A stretch of 64,000 nucleotides of DNA from NCBI GenBank assembly GCA_022843385.1, contig JALHNT010000002.1, positions 124,001 through 188,000 of the forward strand. The letters are read 5' to 3'. Each line of letters starts with the position of its first letter. Position 1 is the first letter of the stretch. This stretch comes from Anaerolineae bacterium. GTDB lineage: Bacteria; Chloroflexota; Anaerolineae; Aggregatilineales; Phototrophicaceae. The notes below the pieces were generated by a model. That model was not told the origin of the DNA and did not search any database. It saw only the letters and a list, made by a program, of their open reading frames with translations. Shown piece after piece: positions 44,609-51,617 of this stretch. A program made the translations under genes and the position numbers.

Positions 44609-46060
44609 ATGGTGCTGAACCAACCTGCCATGACGATGGACTTACCCGCCGAGCCGCAAATCCATGCCAATATCCTGGGGGCGATGGGCAACACGCCGCT
44701 GGTGCGCCTGAACCGGGTGACGCGCGGCGTGCGGGCACAAATGGTCGCCAAAGTGGAATACTTCAATCCGGGCGGATCGGTCAAGGACCGCATCGGCATC
44801 ACCATCATCGAGGATGCCGAGCGCAAGGGGCTGCTGAAACCGGGCGGCACGATTGTCGAATCGACCTCCGGCAACACCGGCGTCGGGCTGGCGATTGCGG
44901 CAGCGATCAAGGGTTACAAGTGCGTTTTCGTCATGCCGGACAAGATGTCGGAAGAGAAGATTCGGGTGCTGCGGGCGTATGGGGCGCGGGTGATCGTGAC
45001 GCCGACCAATGTCGAGCCGGAAGACCCCCGCAGTTATTACAGCGTCGCCAAGCAGGTGGTAGCGGAGACGCCCAACAGCATCCTGGGCAACCAGTATCAC
45101 AACCCGGCCAATCCCCAGACGCATTATGACAGCACCGGCCCGGAAATCTGGCGACAGACGGCGGGCAAGATTGATGTGTTCGTGGCCGGCATGGGGACAG
45201 GCGGGACGATCACCGGCGTGGGCAAGTTTCTGAAAGAGATGAACCCCAAGATTCAGATCGTCGGCGTCGATCCGATTGGCTCGATCCTCTACGATTACTT
45301 CTACACCGGCAAGATGACCGAAGCCAACAGCTACAAGGTCGAGGGCATCGGCGAGGATTTCATCCCCTCGGTCTATGACTTCAACTACATCGATGACATG
45401 GTGAAGGTCAACGACAAGGAGTCGCTGCTGATGACGCGGCGGTTGGTGCGGGAAGAAGGGCTGTTCGTCGGCGGCTCATGCGGGGCGGCTCTGGCGGGAG
45501 CGATTCGTTATGCGACCGACCGCAACCTGGATGAAGACAAGCTGGTGGTGACGCTGCTGCCGGACAGCGGAGCGCGTTATCTGAGCAAGATTTTTGACGA
45601 CAACTGGATGCGCGAGAACCGTTTCCTGGAGAGCGAATGGGTGGAGAAGCCGGTGGCGGCCATCCTGGATCGCCAGAGCAGCCATGAGATGGTGGTGACG
45701 CGGTGCAGCGAGACGATCAGTGAGGCCATCGCCAAACTGAAAGCAGCCGATGTCAGCCAACTGCCGGTGGTGGGCGAGCGCGATCAACTGCTGGGGGTGG
45801 TGACCGAGGTCAACCTGCTGAACTACCTGCTGCGTTCGCCGGGCAGCGATGCCCCCCGGACGGCGCTGGAAGATGCCGGCGTGATCCACACCAGCGTCCC
45901 GACGGTGACACCCGAGACGCCCTCGGAAGCGCTGATGAGCATCTTCAACACCGAGAAGATCGCCCTGGTGGCGGAGCGCGTCCCCGGCGGCGAAGACCGG
46001 CGCGTGGTCGGGATCATCACCCAGATTGATCTGCTCGACTTCCTGGCGAATCGGGGGTAA
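44609..46060 (+). CDS. Cystathionine beta-synthase (PLP domain plus CBS pair)
   Basis: 483 residues. The cysteine-synthase-like PLP domain (about 15-340) has the PLP lysine K59 in NPGGSVKDR, the phosphate loop GTGGTITGVG and the substrate loop STSGNTGVGLA. Two CBS domains follow (about 355-480; VVTRCSETISEAIAKLKAAD, HTSVPTVTPETPSEALMSIF). This architecture makes cystathionine from serine and homocysteine, or acts as an O-acetylserine sulfhydrylase. No heme-binding region is seen. With the gamma-enzyme at 48834 it would complete transsulfuration. The CBS pair may bind adenosyl ligands for regulation. Confidence 0.93.
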   Translation: MVLNQPAMTMDLPAEPQIHANILGAMGNTPLVRLNRVTRGVRAQMVAKVEYFNPGGSVKDRIGITIIEDAERKGLLKPGGTIVESTSGNTGVGLAIAAAIKGYKCVFVMPDKMSEEKIRVLRAYGARVIVTPTNVEPEDPRSYYSVAKQVVAETPNSILGNQYHNPANPQTHYDSTGPEIWRQTAGKIDVFVAGMGTGGTITGVGKFLKEMNPKIQIVGVDPIGSILYDYFYTGKMTEANSYKVEGIGEDFIPSVYDFNYIDDMVKVNDKESLLMTRRLVREEGLFVGGSCGAALAGAIRYATDRNLDEDKLVVTLLPDSGARYLSKIFDDNWMRENRFLESEWVEKPVAAILDRQSSHEMVVTRCSETISEAIAKLKAADVSQLPVVGERDQLLGVVTEVNLLNYLLRSPGSDAPRTALEDAGVIHTSVPTVTPETPSEALMSIFNTEKIALVAERVPGGEDRRVVGIITQIDLLDFLANRG

Positions 46061-46061
46061 G

Positions 46062-46121
46062 CCCTCACCCCCTGCCCCCCTCTCCCACCCCGCCGAGTAC
46101 GGCTGGGGAGAGGGGGAACCT
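46062..46121. repeat. C-rich palindromic intergenic repeat, copy 4
   Basis: Starts CCCTCACCCCCTGCC two bases after the cystathionine beta-synthase stop codon. CCCCTCTCCC pairs with GGGGAGAGGGG around a loop holding GCCGAGTACGGC, itself a small hairpin. Confidence 0.75.
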
Positions 46122-46142
46122 GAACAGTAGGCCAAGTATTTG

Positions 46143-46180
46143 CCCTCACCCCCGGCCCCTCTCCCACAGGGCGAGGGGAG
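46143..46180. repeat. C-rich palindromic intergenic repeat, copy 5
   Basis: CCCTCACCCCCGGCCCC start with an imperfect CTCTCCC ... GGGGAG stem. It follows copy 4 after 21 bp, so the two form a tandem pair before the pseudouridine synthase gene. Confidence 0.65.
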
Positions 46181-46246
46181 AAGAACGCTGCGCAGGGCTG
46201 AGCCTCGCTGCGCCAGTGCTAGAGATCAAGGAACAGTAAACACCCC

Positions 46247-46828
46247 ATGAACATCATCAAATTCTGGAAGCCGTATGGTGTGCTGACGCAGTTCACCGAT
46301 GGCGAAGGTCGTCCGACGCTGGGTGCTTATATCGACCAGCCAGGGGTGTATGCGGCGGGGCGGCTGGATATGGACAGCGAGGGGCTGCTGCTGCTGACGG
46401 ATGATACCCGGTTAAAGACGCGGTTGACCGACCCTCGCTTTGAGCATCCCCGCACCTACTGGGTTCAGGTCGAGCGCATCCCGGATGAAGCGGCGCTGGA
46501 ACAACTGCGACGGGGTGTGCAGTTGAAGGATGGCTGGACAAAAGCGGCCGTTGTGGAGCGATTGGATGCTCCACCCGATGTCCCAGAACGGGTGCCACCG
46601 ATTCGTTTCCGTAAGAATGTGCCGGACTGTTGGATCAGCCTGACGTTGACCGAAGGGCGCAATCGGCAGGTGCGGCGGATGACGGCAGTGGTTGGGCATC
46701 CGACGCTGCGGCTGGTGCGCTGGGCGATTGGGCCGATCACCCTAACCGGGTTAGCGCCAGGCGCGTGGCAGTCCTTAACAGCCGATGAACAGCAGGCGTT
46801 GTGGCAGAGCGTGATGAAACGGGGGTGA
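46247..46828 (+). CDS. 23S rRNA pseudouridine synthase (RsuA/RluE family)
   Basis: 193 residues. The RsuA-family catalytic aspartate is D41 in AAGRLDMDSEGLLLLT. The start NIIKFWKPYGVLTQF and the later TEGRNRQVRRMTAVVGHPTL match RluE-like enzymes, which modify one uridine in 23S rRNA. It lacks the S4 domain found in RsuA and RluB, as is normal for RluE. The exact target base is uncertain. A weak AAGGA lies 13 bases before ATG 46247. It converges on the small AT-rich gene. Confidence 0.93.
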   Translation: MNIIKFWKPYGVLTQFTDGEGRPTLGAYIDQPGVYAAGRLDMDSEGLLLLTDDTRLKTRLTDPRFEHPRTYWVQVERIPDEAALEQLRRGVQLKDGWTKAAVVERLDAPPDVPERVPPIRFRKNVPDCWISLTLTEGRNRQVRRMTAVVGHPTLRLVRWAIGPITLTGLAPGAWQSLTADEQQALWQSVMKRG

Positions 46829-46878
46829 CGCAAAACGGCCGTATTCCAATGGCGACATACGACTTACTTCGGAAATCT

Positions 46879-47211
46879 TTATTTTGTAATGATTCCTCTG
46901 CGTGATTTAGATACTTCGGGTTTACCCTTATCATTCAAGTAAATAAACATGGTTTCTGTTCTATCAGCTTCTGCTGCTGAAAAAATCGAAAGCGTAGCAG
47001 CACGCCTGACCTTACGGAACATAGAAGTCGTTGCCCTTGTTAACGTTGCAGTCCCTTCCTTAGCATCAACATCACCTGCTGACCATCCCTGTTTGACGTA
47101 CTTTTTTACTTCGTTCATGAGAGTATTCCGACGTTGAGCCACTCTCTTTTCTTCTTCTTTCTGCTTACGTTCAATCTCTTTTTCTTCTATTGTTTTGCCT
47201 TTACCAAACAT
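46879..47211 (-). CDS. Small charged protein of unknown function (AT-rich gene)
   Basis: A 110-residue protein I do not recognise. Residues 1-40 are a charged helix (KTIEEKEIERKQKEEEKRVA). The rest contains VKQGWSAGDVDAKEGTATLT and a possible beta-rich end (TETMFIYLNDKGKPEVSKS). Its DNA is clearly AT-richer than the neighbours, a sign of possible transfer. ATG 47211 has AGGAG nine bases upstream. A perfect 10-bp hairpin (47228-47258) lies directly before that site and may regulate translation or transcription. Confidence 0.65.
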   Translation of the reverse strand: MFGKGKTIEEKEIERKQKEEEKRVAQRRNTLMNEVKKYVKQGWSAGDVDAKEGTATLTRATTSMFRKVRRAATLSIFSAAEADRTETMFIYLNDKGKPEVSKSRRGIITK

Positions 47212-47227
47212 TTTGTCCAACTCCTAA

Positions 47228-47258
47228 TTATGCTTATCGGTTTACTCCATAAGCATAA
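47228..47258 (-). promoter_or_regulatory. Hairpin upstream of the small AT-rich gene
   Basis: TTATGCTTAT (47228-47237) and ATAAGCATAA (47249-47258) form a perfect 10-bp stem with an 11-base loop, ending three bases before the AGGAG site on the minus strand. Confidence 0.5.
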
Positions 47259-47345
47259 CACAATACTAAGCGTGCATGAACATTGAGATATGGTGATTGA
47301 TTTAATCTATAAAAGTGGAGTAATGGGAGGGCTGGATGAAACGAC

Positions 47346-47371
47346 TTAGGGCGTACGAGCATACGCCCTAA
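47346..47371. terminator. Strong hairpin between the small gene and the P450 gene
   Basis: TTAGGGCGTA, six-base loop, TACGCCCTAA: a perfect 10-bp stem. It lies 84 bp past the P450 stop codon on the minus strand, so it may terminate that transcript; a clear T-run is missing. Confidence 0.45.
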
Positions 47372-47454
47372 TACAGAAGTCATCTGCGAATCTTACCCCA
47401 TTGCAAACTCTTTTTTTCGTTTGTCATTCTGCGTGTCCTCAACTTTGCACCACG

Positions 47455-48804
47455 TCAGCGTTTTTCCAGGCGCATCAGGATCGGTTTGGCCGGGCGGGCA
47501 ACGCCGACAAAGTTGATGCCACCCTCGTTGGGCGCGGCCAATTGTGGCCGATAACGTTGGGCAACTTCGGCCAGGATGAGCATGGCTTCCATCAGGGCGA
47601 AGTGATTGCCGATGCAGATGCGCTGCCCGGCACCAAAGGGATAATAGGCGTAGCGCGGGCGCTTTTCGACCTGCTCCGGCGCGAAGTGTTCCGGGTAGAA
47701 AGCATAGGGACGCTCCCAGAAGTCGGGGTGACGGTGGGTGATGTAGGGCATAATGACCACCATCGACTTGGCAGACACGGGAAATTGCTCGACCACATCA
47801 TCGGCGACCACATCGCGCGCCATCATCACCACCGGCGAATACAGCCGCAGCGTTTCATCCAGCACCATACGCGCATAGGTCAACTGCGTGATGTCTTCCA
47901 GTTGCGGTGAACGTCCAGCCAACACCTGATCGAGTTCGGCATGGAGCTTGCGTTCAACATCGGCGTGCTGACTGAGCAGGTAAAACGCCCAGGTGAGCAG
48001 GCTGGCGGTGGTTTCGTGGCCGGCGAAGATGGTGATGAGAACCTCATCATGAAGCTGCTCATCGGTCATGAATTCGCCGGTGTCGGCATCTTTGCTGCTC
48101 ATCAGTAACGAGAGCAGATCATCGCGCAGACCTTCTTTGCGCCGCTGCTCGATGATGCCATAGATGAATTCACCCATGATTTGTTTGGCGCGTTTGAGTT
48201 TCTGATTGCGTGGCACCGGGATGAACAACGGGAGTTCGATGATCTTGCCCGCGCCGGAAGCAGTGTATTCGAGAAGCTGATGCAGCGCAGCAGCCGCTTC
48301 TTTGGCATGGGCGCCGATGTCCAGGCCGAACATAGCACGCGAAATGACGCTCATGGTAACGGTGGTCATTTCCTGGTTGATGTCGATCACGCTGCCCGCC
48401 TGCCGGTCCCAGCGCTGAAGCAGATCGCGGCTGGCCTCCTGCATCAGCTCGGCATAGCGAGTGATGCTGGTGGGGGTGTACGACGGCTGCATCAGCTTGC
48501 GCTGCTTGCGCCAGGGCGTGCCTTCCAGCGTCAGGATGCCATTACCAATCGAGGTACGCAGCCGGTCGTGGCTGATTCCTTTGGTGTAGTTATCGACATT
48601 TTTGACCATGATGTGCTGAACGTGTTCCGGGCGAACGAAGAGAAAGGCGTTCAGCGGCCCCAGCTTGAACTGAGCTACGTCGCCGTATTCGCGCCAGATA
48701 TCGACATAGAAATCGACTATGCCCTTTTGCATATCGAGCAAACTGCCGAGAAAACGATTCCCTTTCGGGCCGGGAGGGTCAATAGTAGGTGCAATGACAG
48801 CCAT
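47455..48804 (-). CDS. Cytochrome P450
   Basis: A 449-residue soluble P450. The heme loop is FGAGQRICIG with the iron-ligand C397, the K-helix motif ETLR lies in MVLDETLRLYSP, and the I-helix oxygen motif is AGHETTAS. The N-terminus has no membrane helix. It resembles the CYP102/CYP4-like soluble fatty-acid hydroxylases, but the substrate is unknown. It needs separate electron donors, and no ferredoxin or reductase gene is adjacent. It lies 29 bp after the cystathionine gamma-enzyme, so the two may be cotranscribed. AAAGGA precedes ATG 48804. Confidence 0.95.
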   Translation of the reverse strand: MAVIAPTIDPPGPKGNRFLGSLLDMQKGIVDFYVDIWREYGDVAQFKLGPLNAFLFVRPEHVQHIMVKNVDNYTKGISHDRLRTSIGNGILTLEGTPWRKQRKLMQPSYTPTSITRYAELMQEASRDLLQRWDRQAGSVIDINQEMTTVTMSVISRAMFGLDIGAHAKEAAAALHQLLEYTASGAGKIIELPLFIPVPRNQKLKRAKQIMGEFIYGIIEQRRKEGLRDDLLSLLMSSKDADTGEFMTDEQLHDEVLITIFAGHETTASLLTWAFYLLSQHADVERKLHAELDQVLAGRSPQLEDITQLTYARMVLDETLRLYSPVVMMARDVVADDVVEQFPVSAKSMVVIMPYITHRHPDFWERPYAFYPEHFAPEQVEKRPRYAYYPFGAGQRICIGNHFALMEAMLILAEVAQRYRPQLAAPNEGGINFVGVARPAKPILMRLEKR

Positions 48805-48833
48805 GTGGGTTCCTTTTGTGGTTTACAACGGTT

Positions 48834-49967
48834 TTAGCTGAGGGCCTGTTGCAGATCGGCCATCAGATCATCAACGTGTTCAATGCCGACGCTCAGGCGC
48901 ACCAGGGCGTCTGGCACGGCAATCGGGCTGGTGGCGGTGCTGGCGTGGGTCATGCTGTAGGGATGTTCGATCAGGCTTTCGACACCGCCCAGGCTCTCGG
49001 CCAGAGCGAACAGTTTAGTACGGCTGACCATGCGCTGCGCCGCCTGTGGACTTTCCATGATGAAGCTAATCATGCCACCGTAGCCCTTCATCTGGCGTTG
49101 CGCCAGTTCATGCTGCGGGTGGCTTTCCAGCCCGGGATACAGCACCTTCCTGACTGCGCCGTGATCTTCGAGAAAACGCGCAATCTCTAACGCATTATAG
49201 CAGTGACGTTCCATGCGCAGGGTTAAGGTCTTAATACCACGCAGCACGAGAAAGCAATCCATCGGCCCTGGCACCGCGCCAACGGCATTTTGCAGGAACT
49301 TCAACTCCTTGAAGAGCGCCTCATCCTTCATCGCCAACAAACCGCCAACAGCATCACTGTGACCGCCGAGGTACTTGGTGCTGCTATGCATCACAATGTC
49401 GGCACCAAAGGTCAGGGGTTGTTGCAGCGCCGGACTGGCGAAGGTGTTATCAACGGCGATCAGGATGTTGCCGGCCTTGTTTTCGGCGATGGCGCGCATA
49501 TCCGCCAGCGAGAGCAATGGATTGGTGGGGGTCTCCAGCCAGATCAAGCGGGTTTCCGGGGTGAGCGCCGCCTGCACTGCCGCCAGATCGGTCAGATCCA
49601 CCCAGGTAAACTTCAGGCCGAACTTCGCCAGCACACGCTCGAACAGACGATAGGTGCCACCGTAGACATCATTGCCGACGATGATGTGATCGCCCGGTTT
49701 GAACAGGCGCAGCACACAGTCAATCGCCGCCAGACCGCTGCCAAACGCCAGACCGTAGTTCCCTGCCTCAATGCCGGCGATACAGTCTTCCAGCGCCTTG
49801 CGGGTGGGGTTATCGCTGCGGCTGTAGTCATAGCCCTTGTGAACACCGGGTGATGACTGGACATACGTCGAGGTCTGATAGATAGGAGTCATGATCGCGC
49901 CGGTGGCGGGGTCGGGTTCCTGACCGGCGTGAATCACGAGCGTTTCAAGGCGATAAGGTTGGGACAT
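48834..49967 (-). CDS. Cystathionine gamma-synthase/lyase (MetB/MetC-type PLP enzyme)
   Basis: 377 residues of the Cys/Met metabolism PLP family. The PLP lysine is K198 in HSSTKYLGGHSDAVGG. Other family marks are YDYSRSDNPTRKALE, AFGSGLAAID and the C-terminal LAESLGGVESLIEHP. The family includes gamma-synthase, gamma-lyase and homocysteine-forming enzymes; the Glu after the SLGGVES loop favours gamma-synthase/lyase, but substrate choice is not certain. ATG 49967 is chosen over longer frames because the fold starts there and AGGA lies upstream. With the beta-synthase at 44609 it makes a transsulfuration route. Confidence 0.92.
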   Translation of the reverse strand: MSQPYRLETLVIHAGQEPDPATGAIMTPIYQTSTYVQSSPGVHKGYDYSRSDNPTRKALEDCIAGIEAGNYGLAFGSGLAAIDCVLRLFKPGDHIIVGNDVYGGTYRLFERVLAKFGLKFTWVDLTDLAAVQAALTPETRLIWLETPTNPLLSLADMRAIAENKAGNILIAVDNTFASPALQQPLTFGADIVMHSSTKYLGGHSDAVGGLLAMKDEALFKELKFLQNAVGAVPGPMDCFLVLRGIKTLTLRMERHCYNALEIARFLEDHGAVRKVLYPGLESHPQHELAQRQMKGYGGMISFIMESPQAAQRMVSRTKLFALAESLGGVESLIEHPYSMTHASTATSPIAVPDALVRLSVGIEHVDDLMADLQQALS

Positions 49968-50012
49968 TCTAACCACTTCCTGTTGAGGATGGAAATCCGT
50001 TCTATAGTCAAC

Positions 50013-50021
50013 AATATACCA
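50013..50021 (-). promoter_or_regulatory. Extended -10 for the gamma-synthase/P450 unit
   Basis: Read on the minus strand: TGG directly followed by TATATT (50013-50018), 46 bases before ATG 49967. No good -35 is visible, which fits extended -10 promoters. Confidence 0.35.
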
Positions 50022-50045
50022 TGCACGAACCAGCAATGGGTCTAT

Positions 50046-50051
50046 TATAAT
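50046..50051 (+). promoter_or_regulatory. -10 element for the deoxynucleoside kinase gene
   Basis: A perfect TATAAT, 58 bp before ATG 50110. No convincing -35 is visible. Confidence 0.3.
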
Positions 50052-50109
50052 GGCGTTGTCTCGAATACTGAGATAAGCCATCGCTAAGAATCTACGGAAC
50101 TCATCACTC

Positions 50110-50751
50110 ATGATCGCCACTAAAGACCGTTATTTCATCGCCATCGCCGGGAATATTGGGGCGGGCAAAAGCACCCTGACCGGTATGTTGAGCGCCGCAT
50201 TTGGCTGGGAACCTTTTTTTGAAGCCAATGCCGAGAATCCCTATCTGGCGGATTTCTACCAGGACATGCCGCGCTGGAGTTTTCATTCGCAGGTGTTCTT
50301 TCTGGGCAAACGGCTGGAGCATCACCACGAATTGCTGCAACACCCCGGCACGGCAATTCAGGATCGCACGGTTTATGAGGATGCCGAGATTTTTGCACGC
50401 AACCTCTATGAACAGGGCAAGATGACCGAACGGGATTATCGCGCCTATCAGCAGCTTTATGAAGCAGTGAGCGCCTTCCTGCCGCCGCCCGACCTCATCA
50501 TCTATCTGCAAGCCAGCGTCGATACGCTGGAACGCCACATTCAGAAACGCGGACGGGACTATGAACGCAGCATCTCCACCGAGTACCTGGATCGGCTGAA
50601 CCGGTTGTATGAACGCTGGATCGACCACTGGACGACCAGCGATGTACTGCGCTTGCCGATTGACCACCTCGATTTTCAGTACAACCCGGATGATTTCGCC
50701 ACCATCCAGCAGCAGATCACGCAGCGGTTGACCTTTGTGAATAGTCACTGA
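50110..50751 (+). CDS. Deoxynucleoside kinase
   Basis: A 213-residue kinase that phosphorylates salvaged deoxynucleosides (dA, dC or dG) in the cytoplasm. The P-loop is G14-NIGAGKST. The substrate motif DRTVYEDAEIFARNLYEQG and the LID motif RGRDYERSIS are typical of the dCK/dGK family, as is FEANAENPYLADFYQDMPRW. Specificity cannot be read from sequence. It is divergent from the gamma-synthase gene and stands alone; the next gene, 126 bp away, has its own promoter. Confidence 0.93.
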   Translation: MIATKDRYFIAIAGNIGAGKSTLTGMLSAAFGWEPFFEANAENPYLADFYQDMPRWSFHSQVFFLGKRLEHHHELLQHPGTAIQDRTVYEDAEIFARNLYEQGKMTERDYRAYQQLYEAVSAFLPPPDLIIYLQASVDTLERHIQKRGRDYERSISTEYLDRLNRLYERWIDHWTTSDVLRLPIDHLDFQYNPDDFATIQQQITQRLTFVNSH

Positions 50752-50769
50752 ATAAACCACGCCAGCATA

Positions 50770-50798
50770 TAGACATGATTTCCAAATCGTGCTATATT
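50770..50798 (+). promoter_or_regulatory. Promoter of the GntR-KorAB operon
   Basis: TAGACA (50770-50775; five of six), a 17-base spacer and TATATT (50793-50798), preceded by TGC to give an extended -10. It is the best match in this part of the window. Confidence 0.6.
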
Positions 50799-50799
50799 G

Positions 50800-50833
50800 G
50801 ATTCAACCGATTCATACGATTCATCTGATGAAT
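50800..50833. promoter_or_regulatory. Four 9-bp direct repeats with a terminal dyad over the transcription start
   Basis: GATTCA starts at 50800, 50809 and 50818, then GATGAA at 50827: an exact 9-bp period. The last two form a perfect dyad, ATTCATC, T, GATGAAT (50819-50833). The position right after the -10 suits a repressor site, probably for the GntR protein encoded next. Confidence 0.55.
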
Positions 50834-50877
50834 AAGGATGGATGAACGCCTTAAGCCTTCATCCCTGAACAACCATT

Positions 50878-51600
50878 TTGGCTGATATACAACTCGACTC
50901 GGATCTGCTGAACTACATCATCAAACAGGGCTACCAGCCGGGTGATCGGCTGCCCACCATCAGCGAGCTGCAAGACCCGGATAACCTGGGAATCAGCGTG
51001 AGCAAGGTGCGCGAGCAGTTGGAAGTGGCGCGGGCGCTGGGTCTGGTGGATGTGCGCTCCAAAACGGGGACCCATCTGAAGGACTACAGCTTCACCCCGG
51101 CGGTACGACTGAGCCTGTTCTATGCCCTGGCGACCGACCTTCGCCTGTTTGAACACTTCAGCGCCCTGCGAACCCATCTGGAAATGGCCTTCTGGCACGA
51201 AGCCTGCAAATCGTTGACCGACGCCGACAAGGTGGAGCTGCGCGGATACGTACAGGCGGCCAACACCAAACTGCGCGACAAACGCATCCGCATCCCCTAC
51301 GAAGAGCATCGCTCGTTTCATCTGACGATCTTCAAGAATCTGGATAACCCGTTTGTGCTGGGCTTGCTGGAAGCCTACTGGGATGCTTATGCAGCGGTCG
51401 AGCTGAATCGCTATGCCGATTACGGCTATCACCAACTGGTCTGGGACTACCATGAACGCATTCTGGATGCGATTTGTGCCGGTGACTTCGAAGCCGCACA
51501 GAAGGCGTTCATCGATCATACCCGCCTGCTCCATCATCAGCCCCGGATGCAGGATATGGAGCATGAGGCTGAATTTCTGGAATCAAAAGTCACCGAGTAA
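50878..51600 (+). CDS. GntR-family regulator with FCD-type effector domain
   Basis: 240 residues. The N-terminal winged helix contains LNYIIKQGYQPGDRLPTISE and REQLEVARALGLVDVRSKTG. An all-helical FCD domain follows; its metal-binding histidine pattern is partly visible (YEEHRSFHLTIFKNLDNPFV, YHERILDAICAGDFEAAQ). The start is unusual: TTG 50878 is the first usable codon after an in-frame stop at 50866 and lacks a ribosome binding site. The KorA gene follows after 17 bp, so the protein probably controls this operon in response to a carboxylic acid. Confidence 0.88.
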   Translation: MADIQLDSDLLNYIIKQGYQPGDRLPTISELQDPDNLGISVSKVREQLEVARALGLVDVRSKTGTHLKDYSFTPAVRLSLFYALATDLRLFEHFSALRTHLEMAFWHEACKSLTDADKVELRGYVQAANTKLRDKRIRIPYEEHRSFHLTIFKNLDNPFVLGLLEAYWDAYAAVELNRYADYGYHQLVWDYHERILDAICAGDFEAAQKAFIDHTRLLHHQPRMQDMEHEAEFLESKVTE

Positions 51601-51617
51601 TCAAAAAGGAACATGCT

